A stretch of 64,000 nt of DNA from Catalinimonas alkaloidigena (GTDB lineage Bacteria > Bacteroidota > Bacteroidia > Cytophagales > Flexibacteraceae): the NCBI RefSeq assembly GCF_900100765.1, contig NZ_FNFO01000008.1, positions 292,904-356,903 on the forward strand. The letters run 5' to 3'. Position 1 is the first letter of the stretch. Every line of letters begins with the position of its first letter. Under the pieces are notes generated by a model. It was not told where the DNA came from. It saw nothing but the letters and a program-made list of their open reading frames with translations, and did not search any database. The position numbers and the translations under genes were made by a program. Below, one piece after another: positions 28,326 to 37,993 of this stretch.

Positions 28326-28910
28326 CTAGGGCGCACCTTCCCGCATCCGCTCAAAGTAATGGAAGCGATTGCTGGTGTCGTGTGGCATGGGCACAAACCC
28401 CACTTTTTGCAGCAGCCGCTGCGAGGGTTCGTTGTCGCGCTCGGTAAAAGCCACCACGGCCGCCACGTCGAAGTGCTGAAAAATGTACGCCACCAACTGG
28501 TGGATGGCCTCTTGCGTATAGCCCTGCCGCCGAAACGCCATGCCGGTGGTGAACCCGATGGTAGCCGTATTGCGCTGTCCTTCGCCCGTCTCGCGACTGA
28601 GTCCGTAGAGGTTGATCATCCCCACCACCGCACCTTCCGCCTGCCGTAACCGGTACACCCAGTCATACCCCGCGCGCTTCAGGGAGTAGCGGATCGAAAA
28701 CAAATGTTGTTGCACGTACTGCTCCCACAGCTCTTCTTGCTTGTAATCTTCGATGATGAAAGGATTAGGATCGTCCGTAAACAACTGAAACACCTCCTGG
28801 GCATTCGCCTCGTCGAGGGGTTCGTATTGCAGGCGCGCCGAGGGCATCAGGGGAGGAAATTGGAAATACAAGTGAGAGGTAGGGTGGGCAGACCGGGGGG
28901 GTGTTTTCAT
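28326..28910 (-). CDS. GNAT-family N-acetyltransferase (RimJ/RimL-like)
   Basis: A 194-residue acetyltransferase using acetyl-CoA. The acetyl-CoA loop is seen as GFTTGMAFRRQGYTQEAIHQL, preceded by a strand VVGMINLYGL and followed by VVAFTERDNEPSQRLLQKVGF, which is typical of the RimL group acting on amino groups of proteins or small molecules. The ATG at 28910 overlaps the TGA of the upstream NlpC gene (ATGA), which argues for coupling; Met22 (28847) is the better match to family starts. Substrate unknown. Confidence 0.88.
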   Translation of the reverse strand: MKTPPRSAHPTSHLYFQFPPLMPSARLQYEPLDEANAQEVFQLFTDDPNPFIIEDYKQEELWEQYVQQHLFSIRYSLKRAGYDWVYRLRQAEGAVVGMINLYGLSRETGEGQRNTATIGFTTGMAFRRQGYTQEAIHQLVAYIFQHFDVAAVVAFTERDNEPSQRLLQKVGFVPMPHDTSNRFHYFERMREGAP

Positions 28911-29497
28911 GAAGCAGGCTGTACGCGTTTGACAGAGACAAATCGTTCTTTATAATGGCGGACTAACGAATCGTACTTGACTTCCGGCGTGGTGCGGTTC
29001 GACGACGCATGGATAAAGCGCAGCGGCTCCTCCCCCGTTGCAGCCACCACAATGCCTACGTGTCCTACCACACTGCTGTTGGGGTCGGTTCCCCGAAAAA
29101 AGATCAGATCGCCGGGCCGGGCCTCTTCCGGTGTCACTTCCCTGCCCTCCCGGGCCATCAAACGCGACGAACGCGGCAGGTCATACCCGTAGTGCTCAAA
29201 CACATGGTAAACAAAGCCGGAGCAGTCGAAGCCTTTGGACGGATTGGTGCTGGCATAACAGTAAGGTGTTCCCAGCAGCGTCTGTGCATACACCACCAGT
29301 TCGGGCACCGGTGGGGCGTCCTGCGCGGACGGCACGTCTGCGATCGGCACCAAGGGCACGTCCGCAGCGGAGCGTTCCATCGCGAGCGAATCGGAAGCGG
29401 GCGCGGTCAGTAGCGCGTCGTGGTGCGCTTCGTGAAAGAGCCATCCACCACTCACCATCACACCCAGCCACATCAGGGGCCAAAACCACTTTTTCAT
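28907..29497 (-). CDS. NlpC/P60-family peptidoglycan endopeptidase
   Basis: A 196-residue cell-wall hydrolase cutting the gamma-D-Glu-meso-DAP link of stem peptides. An N-terminal signal anchor (residues 5-20) and a short linker lead to the NlpC/P60 fold. Catalytic residues are Cys92 in FDCSGFVYHVF, His146 in VGHVGIVV and His163 in FIHASS. It overlaps the following GNAT gene by four bases. Its location should be the periplasm or inner face of the outer membrane. Confidence 0.93.
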   Translation of the reverse strand: MKKWFWPLMWLGVMVSGGWLFHEAHHDALLTAPASDSLAMERSAADVPLVPIADVPSAQDAPPVPELVVYAQTLLGTPYCYASTNPSKGFDCSGFVYHVFEHYGYDLPRSSRLMAREGREVTPEEARPGDLIFFRGTDPNSSVVGHVGIVVAATGEEPLRFIHASSNRTTPEVKYDSLVRHYKERFVSVKRVQPAS

Positions 29498-29559
29498 AGC
29501 GCTGTTTCTGCCTGGTTCTAGAGCTTTGAACGAGCAAAGACGCTTCGTGGTTCGGTAGG

Positions 29560-30810
29560 CTATGGGCGGGCGCTCCGTCGGTACAGTCTGTGGAGCACCT
29601 TTTTACGACCGTCGATCCGGGGCGTTTTCAGCCCCAACAGCTCCGCGACAAAAGGATAGACGTGGACATTCTCGAAGGCGGGGACGATCACGCCCGGCTG
29701 TACCTGCGGCCCCCAGGCGTAGAAAATGCCCGATACGGCCTGCACCGTCTGCGGATCGAAGCCGTGCGTTCCCCAGTGGGTTCCCCATTCGACTTTCTTG
29801 CCAAACTCTTCCTGCCCTACGCCCACGACGTAATATCCGGAGTCGGCCACCAGCAGCACATCGCCCGCACGAGGGTTCTGAAAGTGCCAGCGCTTCGGAA
29901 AGTCGGACTGCCGGTAGACCCGAAAATGGGTTTCCTGCGTCTTAAGGCGTTGGTAGAGCGCATCGCGGCGGGCCGGGTCGTCGGTGTAGAACGACACCTG
30001 GGTGCCGTTGTTAACCGTTACGACGGTGGTGTCGCTCACGTCGACCAACTCGGGCAAAAACAGATACGTCTCAGGTTTGGTCTCCATCTCCAGCATGCCA
30101 TGATCAGAAGTCAGAATGACGTTGATCGGCAGGTCCGTTTGGTGCACCATTTTCATCAGTTGTTCCACCAGGGTATCAGCCTCGCGCACGGCCGCCCGCA
30201 CCTCGTCGGAGTTCGGACCGTAGGCATGGCCGGCGTCGTCGACCAGCGAAAAATAGAGCGTGATGAAGTGGGGCCGTTCGGCCTCGGGCAGTTGCAGCCA
30301 GCGTTGTACGGTGTCGATGCGGCTGGCGTTGGGGATGCTGGCGTCGTACATCAGGTAACGGTCCGGAAACTCCCCCAGGATGGGCGCTTCGGAACCTACC
30401 CAGAAAAAGGAGGCCGTCGGAACGCCCTGTTGCTGCGCCAGTTGCCAGAGGGGCGTGCCGCCGTAAAACGCCGGATCACAAACCGTCTCGCGGTTGGAAA
30501 TGCTATAAGTTCGGTGAAGTTCAGGCGCATAAAAGCGATTGGAAACCAGGCCGTGGTGGCCGGGATAGAGCCCCGTCACCAGCGTATAATGGTTCGGAAA
30601 CGTTTTGCTGGGAAAGGAAGGGATGAGGCGTTCGGCCTGCGCTCCCGCCCGAATAAATTCTTTAAAATGGGGCAGGTCGTACTTCTCAACGTAATCGTGG
30701 CGAAAACCGTCGAACGAGACCATGATCACGTAGGGCCGTTCGGGCGTACGGCCCAACACCCCCTGCACCATCAGGAGCACGAAGCATCCGAAAAAAAGGT
30801 ATTTTCCCAT
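29560..30810 (-). CDS. Exported NPP-type phosphodiesterase (alkaline phosphatase superfamily)
   Basis: A 416-residue enzyme like nucleotide pyrophosphatase/phosphodiesterases. The start at 30810 gives the leader MGKYLFFGCFVLLMVQGVLG. Metal ligand Asp34 is in VSFDGFRHDY, the nucleophile Thr70 in SKTFPNHYTLVTGLYPG, further metal ligands in YFSLVDDAGHAYGP and LTSDHGM, and a late His in WGTHGFDP. It hydrolyses phosphodiester or pyrophosphate bonds outside the cytosol, yielding usable phosphate or nucleosides. A second member of the superfamily lies next upstream on the same strand. Confidence 0.92.
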   Translation of the reverse strand: MGKYLFFGCFVLLMVQGVLGRTPERPYVIMVSFDGFRHDYVEKYDLPHFKEFIRAGAQAERLIPSFPSKTFPNHYTLVTGLYPGHHGLVSNRFYAPELHRTYSISNRETVCDPAFYGGTPLWQLAQQQGVPTASFFWVGSEAPILGEFPDRYLMYDASIPNASRIDTVQRWLQLPEAERPHFITLYFSLVDDAGHAYGPNSDEVRAAVREADTLVEQLMKMVHQTDLPINVILTSDHGMLEMETKPETYLFLPELVDVSDTTVVTVNNGTQVSFYTDDPARRDALYQRLKTQETHFRVYRQSDFPKRWHFQNPRAGDVLLVADSGYYVVGVGQEEFGKKVEWGTHWGTHGFDPQTVQAVSGIFYAWGPQVQPGVIVPAFENVHVYPFVAELLGLKTPRIDGRKKVLHRLYRRSARP

Positions 30811-30887
30811 AACGAAGCGTAACACCATCACAAAGCAGAGGGAAAAGTACCACGCAAACCCAACGGACGCAACTTACCCGACGAAGT

Positions 30888-31886
30888 TTATCGTTGCACC
30901 ACCGATACCGCCTCGCGATCGGGGTCATCGGCAAAGCCTTCGAAGGCGCTTGTGACCGGCTTTCCGATCCAGGCGTACGGTGTGGTCAGTCCGAACGCAA
31001 ACGCAACCGTAGCGGCGTTGTCGGTCGTGTTGACTACGTGGGCTATTTCGTGATGGGGTTTGATGCCCTTCCCCGCCAGGATGAACGGTATTTCCATTTC
31101 GGCCAGCGTTTCGCCACCGTGCGACTTACCCAGCCCGCCGTGGTCGGCCGTCACCAGCACCAGCAGATCGTCTTGCAGGCCTGCCGCCTGCGCCGCCCGC
31201 ACCATCCGACCGATGAGCGAATCGGCCCGTTCGACCGCACGGTAATACTCGGGCGTACCGTGCCCGATCTCGTGACCCCAGTGATCGACATGGTCCAGGT
31301 GTACGAACAGAAACTGCGGCCTCTTCTCTTTCAGATACGCCTCTGCCAGTTGGGTGGTCGCCTCTTCCGTGTCGCCGTGCTGGTCGTAGTTCACCGCACG
31401 TTTCTCAAACAACCGCCCGAAACCCTCCCAGTGGTAGATCGCCCCGATTTCTGCCTCCGGTCGCTGCGCCCGCAACTGCCCGAAGATGGTCGGGAAAATT
31501 GCCTCCGAGCCGGGCGTGCTGGCCGGCAGGGTGTGTCGGTCGCGTTCCCATTCGTTCGACGTGATGCCGTGCTGTTCCGGCCCGGCCGCCATGATCATCG
31601 ACGCCCAGTTCGAACTGCTACTCGACGGCAATACGGCCCGCGCGTGCAACGTGAACGAACCATGCGCCATCAGCGAATCGAGGACGGGGGTGGTGGCCTG
31701 TCGGACGCCGTCGGGGCTCATGCCGTCAACACCGATCACCAGCACGTGGCCCACGCGCGCGGCCGAGGCGTTGTCGGTCGCAACGAACGGGTCGGAAGAT
31801 TGATCTGCCGGTGGCCGAGGCGATTGGCAAGCGAACATAAGAAGCGCAACGGATGGCGCCAGAGCGGCAAATGAAAAGAATCGCAT
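30888..31886 (-). CDS. Alkaline-phosphatase-superfamily lipoprotein
   Basis: A 332-residue lipoprotein (MRFFSFAALAPSVALLMFAC, lipobox Cys). The start at 31886 was chosen for the leader; Met at 31904 is possible. Motifs are VIGVDGMSPDG (first metal Asp), a Ser-rich nucleophile region SSSSSNWASMIMAAGPEQHG where Asn or Ser replaces the usual Thr-Phe-Pro, VHLDHVDHWGHE and VTADHGGLGKSHGG. Relatives include phosphodiesterases and phosphoglycerate-mutase-like enzymes. The distinctive nucleophile loop leaves the substrate open. It precedes the NPP gene by 77 bases. Confidence 0.88.
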   Translation of the reverse strand: MRFFSFAALAPSVALLMFACQSPRPPADQSSDPFVATDNASAARVGHVLVIGVDGMSPDGVRQATTPVLDSLMAHGSFTLHARAVLPSSSSSNWASMIMAAGPEQHGITSNEWERDRHTLPASTPGSEAIFPTIFGQLRAQRPEAEIGAIYHWEGFGRLFEKRAVNYDQHGDTEEATTQLAEAYLKEKRPQFLFVHLDHVDHWGHEIGHGTPEYYRAVERADSLIGRMVRAAQAAGLQDDLLVLVTADHGGLGKSHGGETLAEMEIPFILAGKGIKPHHEIAHVVNTTDNAATVAFAFGLTTPYAWIGKPVTSAFEGFADDPDREAVSVVQR

Positions 31887-31978
31887 GGGGAGAAGGTTGA
31901 GCATCGGAAAACAAGATGATACCAGAGAAGACAATTGATTAGCTAGGGATATAGCGCATTCAAGAGTTGTGAAAAGCA

Positions 31979-32014
31979 ACGATACCCGGCTCCCTGGAGA
32001 AGGCCGGGCATCGT
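31979..32014 (-). terminator. Terminator of the first susD/susC pair
   Basis: ACGATACCCGGC pairs with GCCGGGCATCGT (one mismatch) around a 12-base loop, 18 bases beyond the susD stop. The minus strand continues TGCTTTTC. Confidence 0.7.
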
Positions 32015-32032
32015 GTTACTTCATGCTAAAGC

Positions 32033-33520
32033 TTATTCCAATATCCAGAGCGGCCGATTGATGTCGTCGGCCCCGCCGAACTGACGTTGCAGCGCATCGC
32101 GCAGGTTCGCTTCGTTGTTGCGGTACTCCGACTGTGGGTACTGCCAGCGCTCCGGAATGCGCCCCCCGTTCTGGTTGCCCGGCCCGATGTCGAACGTCGG
32201 CACACCCGTCCGGCGCTGGTTGTAGAAAGCTTCCCAGCCGGAATTCTGGAAGAAGGCCAGGTACTTTTGCGTCAGGATCTGGATCAGGCCGGCATCGCCG
32301 TTGCCCGCATACGCTACGCCGTCCTGGCTCAGGTACGCGTCGAGGACCACCGGGTCAGTAATGCCATAAAAATTCATGGAGGCGGTTATACCGTTCGTGT
32401 AGTGCTGCGCCGCGTCGCCGCTCGCCCACCCGCGGGCGATGCCTTCCGCCAGGGTAAATTCCTGTTCGGCGTATCCGACAATGATGGTCGGCTCGCCGGT
32501 ATAGGTGTAGTAGCGGTCGTCTTTCGGCAGGGAGTATTTCCCGGCATCCGAGTTGGTATACAGATCGCCCAGCGTCGCACCCGACGGGGCGCCCACGTAC
32601 GACGTCAGCTTCGTGGCGTAGTCGGGGTCGCCACTGGCTTTGGCCGAGTCGGTCGGTTCCGCCACCACAAACAGGCGCGGGTCGTTATACATCTTCAGAA
32701 AATCCAGGTACGTCGCACCCATCACGTACCGCCCGATGGTAAAGCCCCGGTTGCTGGGGTTGATCGGATACTGGTTGTTCGGTACGTTGAAGAACTTCAT
32801 CGTGGCGTTGTCGTCGAGGCTCTGCATCAGCGGATAAGTCGACGGATTGTTGATGATGGCGGCAAATCGTTCTTTCACGCGCAGGTCGGCATCGTCGGCC
32901 TGGTGGCTCAGGCTGATCAGCGTCCGCAGGTAGAGTGCGTTGCTGACCTGCTGCCACTTGCGCAGGCTACCGCCCATAAAAATATCGCCCGCGACCATCT
33001 GGTCAGCAACCGCCGCCAGTTGGGTATTGGCCTGCTCCAGCAGGTCGAGGCATTGCAGGTACACTTCCTTCTGCGTGTCGTACTGCGGCGTGTAGTTCTC
33101 GTCCAGGCCCTGCAACGCCTGGCGCATCGGAATGTCGCCCACGCGTTCGGTCATGCGGATAAAGAAGTAGGCTTTCATCAGGCTGGCCAGCCCCGCGTAG
33201 GAGTTGTCGCCCAGCCGCTCGGCCTCTTTTTCCATTTGCAGCACATTGCGCAGCGTCCCGTAGTTCAGCCCGGTCGACGACCAGTTGTAGTCCTGGTTAC
33301 CGTAGTAGTCGAACGTAATCGCGTAAAACTGATTCAGGCGTTGCGTCTCGCTCCAGGGCTCGTAGTCGGCATTGTACCAGTCGTACAGCACGCCCGTGAA
33401 AATCTGCGAAGGTGGGGCCTGGGTCGGGTTGTTGGGGTTGACCTGCAGGTCTTCGAAATCTTTGCAACTGGTCACCGCCAGCAGGGCGGTCAGCAGCAGG
33501 GGAAAGGTATAGCGTTTCAT
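32033..33520 (-). CDS. SusD/RagB-like surface lipoprotein (SusD-like_2 type)
   Basis: A 495-residue outer-membrane lipoprotein (MKRYTFPLLLTALLAVTSC, lipobox Cys 19) that forms the lid of the SusC transporter encoded just upstream. The mature start KDFEDLQVNPNNPTQAPPSQ is typical of the SusD-like_2 branch (PF12771), often linked to peptides or unknown cargo rather than starch. TPR-like helices follow. No glycoside hydrolase lies beside the pair, so the substrate is unclear. Confidence 0.92.
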   Translation of the reverse strand: MKRYTFPLLLTALLAVTSCKDFEDLQVNPNNPTQAPPSQIFTGVLYDWYNADYEPWSETQRLNQFYAITFDYYGNQDYNWSSTGLNYGTLRNVLQMEKEAERLGDNSYAGLASLMKAYFFIRMTERVGDIPMRQALQGLDENYTPQYDTQKEVYLQCLDLLEQANTQLAAVADQMVAGDIFMGGSLRKWQQVSNALYLRTLISLSHQADDADLRVKERFAAIINNPSTYPLMQSLDDNATMKFFNVPNNQYPINPSNRGFTIGRYVMGATYLDFLKMYNDPRLFVVAEPTDSAKASGDPDYATKLTSYVGAPSGATLGDLYTNSDAGKYSLPKDDRYYTYTGEPTIIVGYAEQEFTLAEGIARGWASGDAAQHYTNGITASMNFYGITDPVVLDAYLSQDGVAYAGNGDAGLIQILTQKYLAFFQNSGWEAFYNQRRTGVPTFDIGPGNQNGGRIPERWQYPQSEYRNNEANLRDALQRQFGGADDINRPLWILE

Positions 33521-33573
33521 AAGAAAGTCGGGAGAAAAGACCGGGCCCAGCGCCCGGTCCCGATGAAATAAGA

Positions 33574-36500
33574 TTAGAAAGAAGCGGTCAGGTTAATGCC
33601 GTAGCTTTTGATCGACGGCGTTTGCAGACCGGACGAGTAGCCCGTGCCGTACTGGTCGAGGTCAATGTTTTTGTACTTGGAGAAGTAGAACAGGTTCCGC
33701 GCTACCAGCGACACGCTTGCGTTGCGCACGAAGGTTTTCTGCAACAGAGTGGACGGGAACGAGTAGGTGATCACCACCTCGCGCAGCTTGAAGTACGTCT
33801 TGTCGATGATGTTGGGCGCGTCGGCCCCGTTGTAGTTTTTCGCCCAGTCCTGGTAGAACACGGCCGTGGTGTTCGGCGCAAACTCGCGGGTGTCGGAAAT
33901 CACGTTGCCGTTGCCGTCGCGCACCAGTTCGCCCTCCGTAATCACCATGCCTTCGCCAACGTACGACTTGATGCCCAGGCCGTCGTTTTCCCGCTCCGGC
34001 GCGACCGCCTCCGGGTGGCGACCGCTCTGCCACAACTTCTTGTTCACGTAGTTCAGGATTGTACCCCCGACGCGGCCGTCGAACAGGAAGCGCATCTGCA
34101 GGCTCTTGTAGCTCAGCGTGTTGGTAATGCCTCCGAACCAGTCGGGATTGTAGTAGCCGAACAATTTCGGCAGGTTGTCGCGCTTGGGTTTCCCGTCGTC
34201 GCCGACCACTACCTGTCCGTCGGGCGTCCGCTCGAAGTCGTAGTTGTAATATTTGTCCACGCGCTCGCCTACCTGCACAAAGCCGATGCCTCCCGCCGCC
34301 GGCAGTTTGTCAACCCCCGGGTAAATGTCGCGCAGGTACTCGCGGTAGGTCGACCAGTTGGCGGCCACATCCCACCGGAAATGATCGGTCCGGATGGGGT
34401 TGCCGGTCACCGTCACTTCCCAACCCCGACGCTCGTACTTCAGGCCGTTTTCGAGCCGGTAGTCGTAGCCCGAAGCTTCCGAGACGGGCAACTGGAAAAT
34501 GCTCGGTCCGTCGAACGTGTTGTAGTGCGCTACGTCGACGCCCAGTCGGTTTTCGAAGAAGCGGATGTCGAGCCCGCCTTCGTACGAAGTACTGAAAGTC
34601 GGTTTCAGGTTCTGGTTGTAGACCGTCCCCGGGTAATAGAGCGTGGGGTTGCCGTTCCAGGTAATGCCCGAGTAGTAGGTCGGGTTGTTCTGGTAGATGG
34701 TGGCTCCGTTGCTCACCAGGCGCGCATCGTCGATGCGCATGTCGGCGTCAGGATTGCCGCCCAGATCGCCCCCGACGCGGGCGAACGATCCCCGTACTTT
34801 CAGGAACGAAACGGCGCGGGGCAGGTGAAGGGCATCCGAAAGCACCGCACTCAGCGACGCCGACGGATAGAAATACGAGTTGTTGTTCAGGGGCAGTGTC
34901 GACGACTTGTCCCAGCGGCCGGTCAGTGCCAGAAAGAGGTAATTGCGGAACGCCAGGTCGGCCGAGCCGTAAGCGCTGATCACCTGTTTCTGTTCCAGGT
35001 AGCTGTAGGGCTTCAGTTGGTTCGTGGTGTTGGATAGGTTGTACACCCCCGGCACCACCAGGTAGTCGGTCTGCCCGTAGGCATACTTCAGGGTATAGCT
35101 GCGCAGGTTGCCCCCCGCCGTGGCCTGCACCGAAAAGTTATCGCCAAACTGCTGCTGGTAATTCAGCAGCACGTCCGTGTTGTTCTCAAAGAAGTTACGG
35201 TACCCTTCGATGTAGCCTCCCTGGGCCACCTCGCGTCCGTAGGTAGTCGCCGAATAGGGAAACTTCTCGTTTTTGTTCAGTGTGTTGGTTGTCACGTATG
35301 TGCGCCCCGCCAGGCTGAAATGCTTGTTGAAGTCGTACGACAGCCGCACGAACCCGAACACGTCGTCTTTGTAGAAGCCCCGTAGCCACTCGTAGGCCGA
35401 AAACCAGGGGTTGTTGTAGCGTGCGTATTCGTTGTTGACTTGCTGCAAGCCTTCCTTGCCCGGCTGCCAGTAATTTTTCAGGTCCCGGATGTCGAAATCA
35501 GCCCCGTTCCAGATCAGAATGTTGTAGATGATGCTGTTCGGGCCATAGTCTACTTCCGGAATGTTGGGCGTATACTGCTTATTGTAGTTGAGGTTGGTCT
35601 CCAGCCGCAGTTTTTCGTTGAACTTCATCCCGCCCGACACCGCAAAGTTGGTGATGTTCAGGCGCGTGTTGGGTACAATGCCGCGCTGGTAGGTCTGCGT
35701 GGCCGAAACCCGCAGGTCGCCCTTGTCGCTACTGGTCGCGACCGACAGGTTGTTGGTCGACAGAAGGCCGTTTTGCAAAAAATTGGTCAGGTTGTTCGCG
35801 CCGCGCGGCAGGAAAGGCGTCGGGATGCGCTCGCCGGTGGCCGGATCAATCGGGCTGTCGTACTGCGGAATCAGCCGGCCGTCCAGTTTGGGGCCCCACA
35901 CGTCGTAGTCGGAATCGTTGATGCCGCCGCCTTTGCCGTCCCCAAACGCATACTGCCCGTACGAGCCGGGCCCGTACTGGTTTTGCACGTCGGGAATGGC
36001 GTTGAAGCCCGATTGCAGCGTGGTGCTGGAATTGAAGTCGACCGAAAAGCCACGGTTTTTGTCCTGAGCACCCCGCTTGGTGGTGATCTGAATGGCACCG
36101 TCGCGTCCCCGCGAACCGTACAGCGCCGCGGCCGTCGGGCCTTTCAGGACGGTATAGGTCTCGATGTCGTCAGGCGAGATGTTGAAAAAATCCGAGCTGA
36201 TGGGCTGGCCGTCTACGACGATCAGCGGCGTTTTTCCACGCAGCGTAACGGTAGGCGCACTGAACAGCTCGGGCGAGTTGGAAACCTGCAGCCCCGCGAC
36301 GCGTCCGGTCAGCGTACTCACGGCGTTGGGCTCCCGGGCTTTGACCAGGTTCGAGCCGTCTACTTCCTGCACGGCATAGCCGACCCGCGCCTTTTCTTTC
36401 CGAATGCCGAGGGCCGTCACGACAACCTCCGACAGTTGCATGGCATCTTCTGTCAGAGCCACGTCGATGGTGGATCTTCCGGCGATGGCCACGTGCTGCG

Positions 36501-36795
36501 TAGCAAAGCCCACATACGAAAACAGCAGCGTGTCGATGTCGTCGGCCACCTGTAACGTATAGTGTCCTGAGATGTCGGTGATAGTACCCGTCACGGTCCC
36601 CTGGGCCAGCACCGTAACGCCGGGCAGCGGGGTGCCGTCTTCTGCCGATGTGACCGTACCGGTCAGCGTGCGCACCAACGGATCGGCCGCCCGGGCGGTC
36701 CAGGGCACCAGAACAGTTCCCACGAGCAGCAGGAACAACAGCAGGCGCTGGGAGGCAGCGCGCTGGGTTCGATGAAACAGTACAGATACTTGCAT
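33574..36795 (-). CDS. SusC-like TonB-dependent outer-membrane transporter
   Basis: A 1,073-residue TonB-dependent receptor. The start at 36795 gives the leader MQVSVLFHRTQRAAS...TARAAD. Residues about 45-120 are a carboxypeptidase-like domain (GTVTSAEDGTPLPGVTVLAQG), followed by the plug with the SusC signature LKGPTAAALYGSRGRDGAIQITTKRG and a 22-strand barrel ending in SYGINLTASF. It imports large solutes with energy from TonB. It lacks an STN domain, so it is not directly tied to a FecR/sigma pair. The partner susD follows 53 bases later. Confidence 0.94.
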   Translation of the reverse strand: MQVSVLFHRTQRAASQRLLLFLLLVGTVLVPWTARAADPLVRTLTGTVTSAEDGTPLPGVTVLAQGTVTGTITDISGHYTLQVADDIDTLLFSYVGFATQHVAIAGRSTIDVALTEDAMQLSEVVVTALGIRKEKARVGYAVQEVDGSNLVKAREPNAVSTLTGRVAGLQVSNSPELFSAPTVTLRGKTPLIVVDGQPISSDFFNISPDDIETYTVLKGPTAAALYGSRGRDGAIQITTKRGAQDKNRGFSVDFNSSTTLQSGFNAIPDVQNQYGPGSYGQYAFGDGKGGGINDSDYDVWGPKLDGRLIPQYDSPIDPATGERIPTPFLPRGANNLTNFLQNGLLSTNNLSVATSSDKGDLRVSATQTYQRGIVPNTRLNITNFAVSGGMKFNEKLRLETNLNYNKQYTPNIPEVDYGPNSIIYNILIWNGADFDIRDLKNYWQPGKEGLQQVNNEYARYNNPWFSAYEWLRGFYKDDVFGFVRLSYDFNKHFSLAGRTYVTTNTLNKNEKFPYSATTYGREVAQGGYIEGYRNFFENNTDVLLNYQQQFGDNFSVQATAGGNLRSYTLKYAYGQTDYLVVPGVYNLSNTTNQLKPYSYLEQKQVISAYGSADLAFRNYLFLALTGRWDKSSTLPLNNNSYFYPSASLSAVLSDALHLPRAVSFLKVRGSFARVGGDLGGNPDADMRIDDARLVSNGATIYQNNPTYYSGITWNGNPTLYYPGTVYNQNLKPTFSTSYEGGLDIRFFENRLGVDVAHYNTFDGPSIFQLPVSEASGYDYRLENGLKYERRGWEVTVTGNPIRTDHFRWDVAANWSTYREYLRDIYPGVDKLPAAGGIGFVQVGERVDKYYNYDFERTPDGQVVVGDDGKPKRDNLPKLFGYYNPDWFGGITNTLSYKSLQMRFLFDGRVGGTILNYVNKKLWQSGRHPEAVAPERENDGLGIKSYVGEGMVITEGELVRDGNGNVISDTREFAPNTTAVFYQDWAKNYNGADAPNIIDKTYFKLREVVITYSFPSTLLQKTFVRNASVSLVARNLFYFSKYKNIDLDQYGTGYSSGLQTPSIKSYGINLTASF

Positions 36796-37232
36796 AGATA
36801 TTGTGGAGTTGAGAAAATGGTTTGAGTCCAGGCAAGGCACGGCCACCGCAGGTGCTGCGTAGGCACTGCTCAGAGCGGGTTACAGGAAGACAGTAGGAAA
36901 ACGGGGGTGGGACCGTCTTGAACGAAAACGAATCTAAGCCTTTAGGATAGTTTACTATTTGTAAATATCATACCTTACTTTTCGCCTCAAAGATCAACGG
37001 ATCTTGACGGAGATTCAACGGTGATAAGTTATAAAAATGTTAACAAATCGTAAATAAGAAAACATTTTTTTCTGTTTGCATTAATTTTAAAATAATATTT
37101 GTCAAGTTGCTCGCCTTGAACCAGCGTGCCAAATATTTAATATTTATATAATCAGAAGGGCTTTTCATTTCCGGGGGCGATTGCTGAATTTCGCCTTTCC
37201 GCATAGGAACCGCCCGTTTTAATTTCTTTTCC
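36796..37232. other. AT-rich divergent intergenic region between susC and the phosphonate cluster
   Basis: This gap must hold the promoters of the minus-strand susC operon and the plus-strand phosphonate cluster. It is rich in A/T from about 36,940 to 37,170. The best -7 candidate for susC is GATCTTTG on the minus strand (about 36,988), one mismatch from consensus. I found no perfect TAnnTTTG toward the phosphonate genes and no hairpin or operator repeat worth naming. Confidence 0.5.
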
Positions 37233-37940
37233 ATGTCCACATCGCTTCAACTTATTGTATTCGATCTTTCCGGCACCACCGTCGAAGATCACCAGGGTGT
37301 CCAGCGCTGCCTGCAGGATGCCCTGCGCGACGCCGCCGACGTCACCATTTCGCTGGAAGCCGCCAACCGGGTGATGGGCATCCCGAAACCGGTTGCCATC
37401 CGGCAGCTTCTGGAAGAACAGCAGCACCCGGCCGACGCGGCCCTGATCGAAACCATTCACGCGCGGTTTCAGGAACGGATGATCGCTTATTACCGCTCCG
37501 ACCCGCGCGTTCACGAAAAAGCGGGCGTGAGCGAGACGTTTCGCACGTTGCAGGAGCACGACATTCGCGTGGTGGTCAATACCGGATTCGACCGCTCCAT
37601 CACCGACGTACTGCTCGAGCACATGGGCTGGCAGCACCAGGGATTGATCGACGGCAGCGTCACCAGCGACGAAGTAGCCGCAGGCCGCCCCGCCCCCGAC
37701 ATGATTTTCCGGGCGATGGAGCTGACGGGCGTCACGTCGGCCGCCCACGTCGGCAAAGTGGGCGACACGGCGTCGGACTTGCAGGAAGGCACCGCCGCTG
37801 GCTGTGGGCTGGTGGTCGGCGTAACCACCGGCGCTTACACCGCGGAAGCCCTCGCTCCCGAACCGCACACGCACCTGATTGCGCAATTGCCCGAACTTCT
37901 GTCCATTCTGGCGCTGGCGCCAGTGCCCACCCGTAAATAA
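37233..37940 (+). CDS. Phosphonatase-like HAD hydrolase
   Basis: A 235-residue HAD enzyme of the phosphonatase-like group (TIGR03351 type). It is expected to cleave the C-P bond of phosphonoacetaldehyde or a close relative. The nucleophile is Asp11 in IVFDLSGTTVED. Lys52 in VMGIPKPVA aligns with the Schiff-base Lys of PhnX (MGxxK), the hallmark of C-P cleavage, while the following PhnX His is replaced by Ala55. The later HAD motifs are NTGFDR and KVGDTASDLQEG. It is the first gene of a five-gene plus-strand cluster. Confidence 0.88.
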   Translation: MSTSLQLIVFDLSGTTVEDHQGVQRCLQDALRDAADVTISLEAANRVMGIPKPVAIRQLLEEQQHPADAALIETIHARFQERMIAYYRSDPRVHEKAGVSETFRTLQEHDIRVVVNTGFDRSITDVLLEHMGWQHQGLIDGSVTSDEVAAGRPAPDMIFRAMELTGVTSAAHVGKVGDTASDLQEGTAAGCGLVVGVTTGAYTAEALAPEPHTHLIAQLPELLSILALAPVPTRK

Positions 37941-37993
37941 GTCACCACCGGAGCGCTTCCTTGCCGGAAAGCACCCCGAAACGAGAAAGCCGT

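Noticed and set aside
30894..31874. 326-codon plus-strand open frame
   Set aside because: Antisense to the phosphatase lipoprotein, which has clear metal-binding motifs and a lipobox.
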